This document shows, piece after piece, positions 19,568-26,491 of a stretch of 38,858 nt of DNA. Within the stretch, counting starts at the first letter, position 1. Every line of letters begins with the position of its first letter. This DNA comes from Candidatus Uhrbacteria bacterium (GTDB taxonomy: Bacteria > Patescibacteriota > Patescibacteriia > UBA9934): the NCBI GenBank assembly GCA_943350635.1, contig CALRAI010000006.1:1-38858 (forward strand), in the 5' to 3' direction. The notes below the pieces were generated by a model, which saw nothing but the letters and a program-made list of their open reading frames with translations, did not search any database and had not been told where the DNA came from. The translations under genes were made by a program, and so were the position numbers.

Positions 19568-19888
19568 TTACGCTGCGGCCTTTGCTTTCTTGTCCGCAAT
19601 CGTCTTTGCACGAGCCTTTGTAATAGTGATTTTGTTCTCTTTCTTACCCTTCATCAATCCAAGATCGATAAACAGGTTCTTCACCGTTGCGCTTGGCTGT
19701 GCACCAACACTCAACCAATACTCAGCACGTTCCTTGTTCACGACGGTGTCCTTACGATCAGCACGTGGATCAAGATTCCCAATCACCTCAATTGCTGGTG
19801 ACCATGGATCTTTCGTTCCATCCTGCACAACGATTCGATAATATGGCTGCTTGCGCTTTCCTGTACGTGACAATCGAATAGTGGTCAT
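19568..19888 (-). CDS. rpsP: 30S ribosomal protein S16
   Basis: MTTIRLSRTGKRKQPYYRIVVQDGTKDPWSPAIEVIGNLDPRADRKDTVVNKERAEYWLSVGAQPSATVKNLF. Confidence 0.97.
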   Translation of the reverse strand: MTTIRLSRTGKRKQPYYRIVVQDGTKDPWSPAIEVIGNLDPRADRKDTVVNKERAEYWLSVGAQPSATVKNLFIDLGLMKGKKENKITITKARAKTIADKKAKAAA

Positions 19889-19956
19889 AGAAAAATACAC
19901 GAATGATGGCAATAGAATGCTCCACGGCCAAAAGTTTGTCAAGACCTGTAGGGGCA

Positions 19957-20097
19957 TTACCCTTCAAACTCCGAACAATTCATCACAATTCGGTACACGC
20001 ATTTCTCACTCCGGCAAATGACTTTGCACTTTTCGTTCTCACATTTCGCGCCACAGATCGGACACGTCATGGAGATATCAATGGTTTCGTTAGTCAT
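19957..20097 (-). CDS. Small zinc-ribbon-like protein (46 aa: MTNETIDISMTCPICGAKCENEKCKVICRSEKCVYRIVMNCSEFEG)
   Basis: Manual minus-strand translation; seven Cys including CPIC and CxxxxC spacing; not in the ORF track (<60 aa). Confidence 0.7.
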   Translation of the reverse strand: MTNETIDISMTCPICGAKCENEKCKVICRSEKCVYRIVMNCSEFEG

Positions 20098-20125
20098 ATA
20101 TTTGAATCTGTTACAATTTTACTAT

Positions 20126-20605
20126 ATGAAGCTTTACTTCGGTTTTGGCGCAAATTCTCACCCCGATATGATTCGGGCAATTACCGGCCAAGGCGCACTC
20201 AGTTTCCCGGCGACGATTACAGGATTCGCGCTGTGCATTGAGTCGTTTCAATACATCACCAAAGTAGCTCAAAATATTCTCCGAAATCATTGGGACGAAA
20301 GTTTTGTGTCCTACGGCATCGTCAAAAGATCGAAAGCCTCGGTTTCTGGTCGACTGTGGCTATTAACGAATGCGCAACGCGAGGCAATTCGAAACTGGGA
20401 AATTATTGGCGTTTGGAGCCACGAATGCTCGGTACAAGCAACCATCTCCCTTCTCGGCCTCCCGATTTCAATACCAGCCGAATCCGAAGAGCTCCTAGGG
20501 AATCACGTCACCATCGTTCCCGGCGATCATTACGAGCCATTTATTGTTCCCAAAGAAAAGATTCTCGCCGTTGCAACCGACGTTCGACGAACAACATTCG
20601 CGTAA
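20126..20605 (+). CDS. Gamma-glutamylcyclotransferase-like (GGCT/AIG2-type) protein
   Basis: MKLYFGFGANSHPDMIRAITGQ start motif; TACAAT 8 nt upstream of ATG. Confidence 0.65.
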   Translation: MKLYFGFGANSHPDMIRAITGQGALSFPATITGFALCIESFQYITKVAQNILRNHWDESFVSYGIVKRSKASVSGRLWLLTNAQREAIRNWEIIGVWSHECSVQATISLLGLPISIPAESEELLGNHVTIVPGDHYEPFIVPKEKILAVATDVRRTTFA

Positions 20606-20608
20606 TTG

Positions 20609-20637
20609 TTGACTTTTTAGGCGAATAACGGTATTCT
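20609..20637 (+). promoter_or_regulatory. Promoter TTGACT-17-TATTCT
   Basis: Consensus-like hexamers, 17-nt spacer, upstream of the SD-led gene at 20688. Confidence 0.6.
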
Positions 20638-20687
20638 TTCCGGTTGTCGACGCATTACGCGAACGATAGAACCCTCCAAGGAGCCTC

Positions 20688-21031
20688 ATGCAATACGTTC
20701 TTCAAATCAACCCACGTGGCGTCGGCCTCGTCCCCCCCACATCATTACCGGGTACATCGTCACCGCGAACTGGAGCATCACCAACTCACTGTTCGAGTCC
20801 ATGGACAGCGCAGCGGGCGAATGCCTGTTCATCTTTCGTGAAGCCAGGGACTGGGGACACGCTTGCAGAGTGGCTCGCCGCGCGATCAGCGAGATTCCGG
20901 ACCGCAAACTCCGGAGAATTTTCATCCGCGGCACCATGGTCGAGCCGCTCGAGAGCATCACCATAACCGGAACGATGCCCGAGAGCGGAGGAGTCCAGGG
21001 AAAGTACCTGGCGCAACTCTTGGTGGAATAG
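20688..21031 (+). CDS. Hypothetical protein split by an apparent -1 frameshift at a C7 tract
   Basis: Frame 0 MQYVLQINPRGVGLVPP then, after CCCCCCC, the -1 frame HIITGYIVTANWSITNSLFESMDSAAGECLFIFREARDWGHACRVARRAISEIPDRKLRRIFIRGTMVEPLESITITGTMPESGGVQGKYLAQLLVE*; SD AAGGAG upstream. Confidence 0.55.
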
Positions 21032-21158
21032 CCAACCACCGCACGCCTACACCGCATCCGTTCGAAGAGCCAATCCCGGCTCTCACGGGTGCGGCTTTTC
21101 GATTTACAAAGTGTAATTTTTATCTGTTACAATTACTTGAGAATATAATAATTGTGCT

Positions 21159-21989
21159 ATGTATTTTTTGAGTAAATCGAACGGCTGGCACTTCGATATT
21201 ACGATTATGATACTTTTAGTGATAGTTGTTTTTGCTATTCCGCCATTCAACGTACCAGAAAACGGAACACTCGTAACAGCGGCTACTGCTATTTTTGCAG
21301 TTGTTTCGGGATTTTTTATTGCCGATGCAATGGCAAATTACCTAACGCTACAAGGTTTAATTGCCGAAGAAAATTCTCTTCATATTTCCTTAATTAATGA
21401 TCTTGAGGATAAAAATCTCCTTCCTAAGGAAACTGAAAATATTCGAAAAGCTATTGATGCCTATCTCATTGCTCAACTTGATGTACCAGAACTTGATCAT
21501 GTTGCTTTCACAAAAGATGAATTTAATGCGCTAATCTGCTGTCTCCATGAGTATATTCAAAAGCTAAAGAATAACCACGAGACTTTATCAAACGATATTC
21601 AATCTAAACGTGCCGAAATGGTTCGAATTAATCAGGAAATTTCCCTCACGGCACATGTAAATCTTGGAGCTACTCACTGGCTTCTCCTCCTAACTCTTGC
21701 ATGCGTAGTTGCTATCACCGTACTTGCATTACGTGACGGAGGTATTCTTATGAACATCATCACGATCGGAATGCTTTTAGGAACTCAAGGGGTGCTCATA
21801 GTCTTGCGAGATGTAGATAATAATAGATTCCTACAAAAGAAACTTGCATTTAAAAATCCTCAACAAGTTTTTTCCACCCTAAAACGACCACCATACTATC
21901 CGCCGTCAAGTAAAAAGAATCAACGAACTCCAAATAGCAATGGGCACTATCGAATAAGAAATCCGGAAGGAAAAATTATACAAATCTAA
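21159..21989 (+). CDS. Membrane protein (276 aa; TM pairs flanking a coiled/helical domain, DUF4239/bestrophin-like topology)
   Basis: Two N-terminal and two C-terminal hydrophobic segments; TATAAT 9 nt upstream of ATG; AT-richer than neighbours. Confidence 0.65.
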   Translation: MYFLSKSNGWHFDITIMILLVIVVFAIPPFNVPENGTLVTAATAIFAVVSGFFIADAMANYLTLQGLIAEENSLHISLINDLEDKNLLPKETENIRKAIDAYLIAQLDVPELDHVAFTKDEFNALICCLHEYIQKLKNNHETLSNDIQSKRAEMVRINQEISLTAHVNLGATHWLLLLTLACVVAITVLALRDGGILMNIITIGMLLGTQGVLIVLRDVDNNRFLQKKLAFKNPQQVFSTLKRPPYYPPSSKKNQRTPNSNGHYRIRNPEGKIIQI

Positions 21990-22032
21990 TACATGCAATA
22001 AGGTTTTCTGAGCTCTGCTATACTTTCCTTAT

Positions 22033-22209
22033 ATGATCCCCGCTGGAATATTCCTTCTTCTCCTGGGCCTTGGCCTCTTTATTGGCGCCGGCATTCAACT
22101 CGACGACGCTCCCGGCGTTGAACGCAATCATCTCTTCATTATGCTCGCCGGCCTTGGCAGCATTATTGTTGGTGGAATTTTACTGTACGGAAAAGTGTTT
22201 GGAGGATAA
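22033..22209 (+). CDS. Small two-TM membrane protein (58 aa)
   Basis: MIPAGIFLLLLGLGLFIGAGIQLDDAPGVERNHLFIMLAGLGSIIVGGILLYGKVFGG*; TATACT immediately upstream; below ORF-track cutoff. Confidence 0.7.
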   Translation: MIPAGIFLLLLGLGLFIGAGIQLDDAPGVERNHLFIMLAGLGSIIVGGILLYGKVFGG

Positions 22210-22216
22210 TTGATTC

Positions 22217-22248
22217 AAAAAACATGACCGCAATGGTCATGTTTTTTT
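22217..22248. terminator. Bidirectional terminator
   Basis: aaaaaacatgacc-gcaa-tggtcatgtttttt between convergent genes. Confidence 0.8.
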
Positions 22249-22251
22249 CAC

Positions 22252-23307
22252 TTATATTTTCCTCCCCCGAATCGCCAAGAACATTGGCACTTCACGTCGT
22301 ACCCGATTCTCAGCCTTTGCTCGTGGCCCCGATGTTGATTCTTTGTGCGAAATCCATTCTTCCATGGCGTCGACGGCGAACCCTGCTGATGATAATGCCG
22401 TGATGTAGGACGAGATTGGACGGTGAAACGATGTGGTATTCACGGTTGGCGCATCGCCTGGATGCATTTGCATCGGAATCGCACTTTCCGTCATGTAACT
22501 ATCTACACGGCGATACATCAACTTCCGTTCATCTTCAAATCCCCAAGAGCTCTGACGAGGAATGCGGAATGCTGGATGATTGAGGACAATAACGAACGGC
22601 GCATTCTTGTTCAACATTCTGCTTACACTCGCAAATACCGCTGGCATGTCGTTGATGTTTTGGAGTGCAAGAACGAGTGCTGCACCGTCGAATCGGCGAT
22701 CACGAAGATTACGATCCGCATTCGCAGCGTCACCGACCAAAAATTCCGAGTTTCGAATATGTTTGTTCTGCGCTTGGCGAATCAGCGTTGGAGCCGCATC
22801 GATTCCCACCACAGCTCCCCCTTGCTTCACAATAAGATTTGCAAAACTTCCCTCACCACACGCAACGTCAAGAAATGTTTTTCCCGGACCAACACCAAGC
22901 ATACGCAACGCTCCCGGCCATACCACTTCACTCTGATACGTTCCTGGCGCAGAAAGATGCGTACCATACCATTCCGCAACATTCTCCCAACTGGTAGACG
23001 ACGCAGCACCAGCAGCACGCGGACCCGCTTTCCGTTGGTCGAATTTTGGACGATCGTCTCTCCTATCCGAAGCACGATGCACTCGTGGGCCAAATGGCAC
23101 CGCACGCGCACCACGCCTACCATCCTTCATATACGCTGGCTTGCTATTTGGACGTGGAGCCTGATCGAATCGCGCATCTGGTCGCGCATCGCGCGGAGCA
23201 CGATCAATACGCTGAACACCCTGCGTTCTTTTTCCACTCTGCGTACCTGTTGTTCCTTTTCCGCGACGAGCAAATGCCGGGCCTCGGCGTGACGATGTGT
23301 GTTCCAT
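22252..23307 (-). CDS. Class I SAM-dependent methyltransferase with Arg-rich N-terminal extension
   Basis: LGVGPGKTFLDVACGEGSFANLIVKQGGAVVGIDAAPTLIRQAQ (motif I); start probably MEHTSSRRGPAF. Confidence 0.82.
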   Translation of the reverse strand: MEHTSSRRGPAFARRGKGTTGTQSGKRTQGVQRIDRAPRDARPDARFDQAPRPNSKPAYMKDGRRGARAVPFGPRVHRASDRRDDRPKFDQRKAGPRAAGAASSTSWENVAEWYGTHLSAPGTYQSEVVWPGALRMLGVGPGKTFLDVACGEGSFANLIVKQGGAVVGIDAAPTLIRQAQNKHIRNSEFLVGDAANADRNLRDRRFDGAALVLALQNINDMPAVFASVSRMLNKNAPFVIVLNHPAFRIPRQSSWGFEDERKLMYRRVDSYMTESAIPMQMHPGDAPTVNTTSFHRPISSYITALSSAGFAVDAMEEWISHKESTSGPRAKAENRVRREVPMFLAIRGRKI

Positions 23308-23370
23308 AAAATGACAAAGATGAATTGCATGCACTATCGCAGAAATTTCACGTTCCGTCTATCAACACCT

Positions 23371-23398
23371 TTGACAACATTTTGTCTCCGAGTATACT
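23371..23398 (+). promoter_or_regulatory. Promoter TTGACA-16-TATACT
   Basis: -35 at 23371-23376, -10 at 23393-23398; predicted start site only a few nt before ATG 23409. Confidence 0.7.
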
Positions 23399-23408
23399 CA
23401 AATCAGAT

Positions 23409-23510
23409 ATGAACTCCCGATTCGCAAAATCCTTTACCTCGTTCTGGCATGGCTATTGGCATGCCACCATTTTGCGTTCGCCGGAATTCGCTGCTACTGC
23501 GCTTGCATAA
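23409..23510 (+). CDS. Putative leader peptide (33 aa: MNSRFAKSFTSFWHGYWHATILRSPEFAATALA)
   Basis: Short ORF directly after a strong promoter and just before a terminator; Trp codons 13 and 17. Confidence 0.5.
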   Translation: MNSRFAKSFTSFWHGYWHATILRSPEFAATALA

Positions 23511-23527
23511 TCAAGCACATATTGCAC

Positions 23528-23556
23528 AAAAAACCGCCGAACGCCGGCGGTTTTTT
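23528..23556 (+). terminator. Rho-independent terminator/attenuator
   Basis: aaaaaaccgccgaacgccggcggtttttt. Confidence 0.8.
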
Positions 23557-23628
23557 GATGCTTGAGCGTCAACTCCGCCGCTTCGCGCGCGCGGAGCGGT
23601 GAACCACCCACTCAAGTCCGGAGTCTCC

Positions 23629-24753
23629 ATGCCCTTTCTCATTCGCGTTCGCAACGATCTCTCGCTTGCAAACATCGTCAGCCTCTCCAACGCTGGTCGT
23701 TGTGTAATGAAAACGCCACACGTCGGCAATTGGTACGCCAACAACCTCGCTATTGCCTCTTTGGGCATCCGCATGAAGGTATGCGACCACACCCGCGGTG
23801 AGCGCGACAAAAACTTTCATCCGCACACCGTCATTCGCAACGGAACGCAAACGATTGTGGGAAGTTCGTCGCTCCTCATGACACATGCCGCTGTGGAACA
23901 CGCAATGGATGACGTGATGATTCCCGGCGAACGAATCGGGGAAGGCCACATGCGTGCGCTACAGAAGGCAATTCCCGAGCTCAACGCCGAACAACTGAAT
24001 GCGGAATTTCTTCCGCGAAATGCCGAACGCGCCCTGCGCATTGTGCGGTACTTCGCGGAACACTTTCCCATGCTCTTTGAACGACGGGTGCTTTCAAGCG
24101 GCAACACCATGCAAGAATCACTGCGCTCTGTGCAGCAACTCGATCGCAACGGTGTGTATGGCGTCACATCGCTCGCGGAAGGTTGGCTCATGCCTAACGC
24201 GCTAAACATCCTCATGGACGGCGCGATTGATGCGGCAACGATGGGAGAATGTGAAGTGTTCGCGCTCTCTGGGCCAGATATGTTCCGGTACATTCCGGAC
24301 ATGCAGGCACAACTCCACGAGCTTTACGACGGCTTGCGTAGCGTAATGCCGGAACTGCCGGAGACGATGACCTACCACGTGGTGCGCGTTGCAGAAATGC
24401 GATTCGCAGTACCAGAACGTCGGCGCCGTACGCTGGATACGCTCATCGACCAATACTGCAGGTACGAATCGATTCGCGGATCGTGGAATATGCAACTTCG
24501 TGACGCACGCGCACAAGAAAAAGCGGAAATGATCCTCGCAGCAAACACCGAACGCGCGGCAGCAACGCAGCAGCTTCGCAACGCAATCGGTGAATGTTCA
24601 GAACCGTTCTACGCAATTGCGGAAGGGACGTATCTCAGTCAGTACGACTTGCTGAGTCGCGACGAACGCATCGTAATTCATCCGTGGGCAATGGAAACGT
24701 CGCTCGCAGATGTGGAAACCGCAGTTCGAGTGATGATGAAGCTTCGCGGCTAA
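23629..24753 (+). CDS. Hypothetical protein (374 aa), SD-led
   Basis: Long ORF; ATG 23629 preceded by CCGGAGTCTCC; no family recognised. Confidence 0.7.
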   Translation: MPFLIRVRNDLSLANIVSLSNAGRCVMKTPHVGNWYANNLAIASLGIRMKVCDHTRGERDKNFHPHTVIRNGTQTIVGSSSLLMTHAAVEHAMDDVMIPGERIGEGHMRALQKAIPELNAEQLNAEFLPRNAERALRIVRYFAEHFPMLFERRVLSSGNTMQESLRSVQQLDRNGVYGVTSLAEGWLMPNALNILMDGAIDAATMGECEVFALSGPDMFRYIPDMQAQLHELYDGLRSVMPELPETMTYHVVRVAEMRFAVPERRRRTLDTLIDQYCRYESIRGSWNMQLRDARAQEKAEMILAANTERAAATQQLRNAIGECSEPFYAIAEGTYLSQYDLLSRDERIVIHPWAMETSLADVETAVRVMMKLRG

Positions 24754-24800
24754 CGCGTGGGGTCGGGAAACCGGCCCCACATGCTCTCTTTTCTCAATCT

Positions 24801-25760
24801 ATGACCAACATTCTCCAAAATATTCCGCTCATCGACTGTCACCAAGATCTCTTGGCGCACTTACGCTATCGCGATGTGTACAAACAAAACCAACAAACTG
24901 ATTACGCAATGCTTCAAAAACACAACGTGATCTGCACCGTGGCAACCGCATTCCCAATTCCGGAAAACGAAGCATGGTTCCACGCATCAGCAAACACGCT
25001 CATTGAACGCGATCTCATCGACTATCAGTCACACTGCGCCTGTATTCCATCGTGGTCGATTACAACAGGTGCAGAGAGTTTCAACACACTACAAAATGGA
25101 CTTCTCCTTCACATAGAAGGCTTGAATGTTTTTACCGGCACACCAGAAGACTGGGCACGACTCGACCGATGGTACACACTCGGACTCCGATCTGTTGGCA
25201 TTGTATGGAACCTCACCAATTCCCTCGGCGGCGGAACGAAAGACGCAACATCACGACTCACGCCACTGGGAAAATCCGTACTTCAGTATCTCGAGCGAAA
25301 ACACATGATCATCGACTTTGCCCACATGAACGAACCAACATTTTGGGACGCTGCCGATGCCACACAAGGACCAATCTACGTCAGCCACGCCAATGCTCAA
25401 GCGTTATGCAACTCACCTCGGAATCTCAACGACCATCAACTTCGTGCCATCGCACAACGCGACGGTTCTGTTGGAGTCATGTTTGCAAATCGATTCATCT
25501 GCGCGGATCGCAAAGCAACCATTGCTGACGTTGCGAATCACATTGAGCACATGCTCAATATTATGGGACCACGTCACGTTCACCTTGGTACAGATCTCGG
25601 CGGCATCATTAGTGGAACCATTGACGGTCTCGATACCGTAGCAGGAATTCCCGATCTCTTCGCCGAACTTCAACGCAGAAACATTCCCGAAGCAACTCTT
25701 ATCGCCATTGCACACAGCAACGCCACTCGCGCACTCTCCGCAATGCTCTCTCCCCTATGA
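24801..25760 (+). CDS. Membrane dipeptidase (peptidase M19 family)
   Basis: IPLIDCHQDLLAHLR, HMIIDFAHMNEPTFWDAADATQGPIYVSHANAQALCNSPRNLNDHQLRAIAQRDGSVGVMF, HVHLGTDLGGI. Confidence 0.88.
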   Translation: MTNILQNIPLIDCHQDLLAHLRYRDVYKQNQQTDYAMLQKHNVICTVATAFPIPENEAWFHASANTLIERDLIDYQSHCACIPSWSITTGAESFNTLQNGLLLHIEGLNVFTGTPEDWARLDRWYTLGLRSVGIVWNLTNSLGGGTKDATSRLTPLGKSVLQYLERKHMIIDFAHMNEPTFWDAADATQGPIYVSHANAQALCNSPRNLNDHQLRAIAQRDGSVGVMFANRFICADRKATIADVANHIEHMLNIMGPRHVHLGTDLGGIISGTIDGLDTVAGIPDLFAELQRRNIPEATLIAIAHSNATRALSAMLSPL

Positions 25761-26491
25761 TTGGCATATTTGACTCCGGCAGCGGCGGCATTTCTGTTCT
25801 TCGACATATCCGTCGTATGGCGCCTGCTGCAGATATTGTGTATTTCGCCGACACAAAACACATGCCATACGGCGAACGAACACCAGATGAGATTACAACG
25901 CTCACGCTAGCCGGCGTGCGTCAGCTTCGAGACGCTGGCGCCGACACCATTGTGATTGCGTGCAACAGTGCATCGTCAGTATTTCAACCGCTTACGCAAT
26001 TACTCCTTGGTGGAGCATCGTTTATAGACACCATAGAACCCACAGTACTGAGCGTACCCGCAAACGCAACACGACCAATTGGAATCGTGGCAACCCCCAC
26101 AACAATTCGTTCAAAAATCTTTCAGTCTCAATTTGCACGCTGCGGAATTCCTACCATCGATCTTCCAAGTGCAACACTCGCAACAGCCATTGAACATTCC
26201 GCATTCACCAACATTCGTCATATTATTCGCTCCATTATTCAAGACGCCGTTCGTCAACACTGCACAACGCTTCTCCTGTGTTGCACCCACTATCCGCTCG
26301 CATACGACATCTTTCTCCAAGAAATTCGTCGCTCCAACAACAATATTCTCCTTATTGATCCAACCATTGCCATTGCTCGCAGCGCCATATGTCGAGCGTC
26401 AACCGAAGGAACCGGAATATTCAAAGTTATTACCACCGAACCGTCCGAAACATTACATCATCATCTCCGTGCCGTTTCATCTCCCACATAA
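25757..26491 (+). CDS. murI: Glutamate racemase
   Basis: MIGIFDSGSGGISVLRHIRRMAPAADIVYFADTKHMPYGERTPDEI...IACNSASS...LLLCCTHYPL. Confidence 0.96.
   Translation: MIGIFDSGSGGISVLRHIRRMAPAADIVYFADTKHMPYGERTPDEITTLTLAGVRQLRDAGADTIVIACNSASSVFQPLTQLLLGGASFIDTIEPTVLSVPANATRPIGIVATPTTIRSKIFQSQFARCGIPTIDLPSATLATAIEHSAFTNIRHIIRSIIQDAVRQHCTTLLLCCTHYPLAYDIFLQEIRRSNNNILLIDPTIAIARSAICRASTEGTGIFKVITTEPSETLHHHLRAVSSPT

Noticed and set aside
21159-21989. AT-rich membrane protein considered as a recent foreign island
   Set aside because: Only one gene, with no mobility genes or flanking repeats; base composition alone is weak evidence.
22423-23292. 289-aa plus-strand ORF antisense to the methyltransferase
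   Set aside because: Its composition is atypical and the opposite strand carries a clear SAM-methyltransferase motif.
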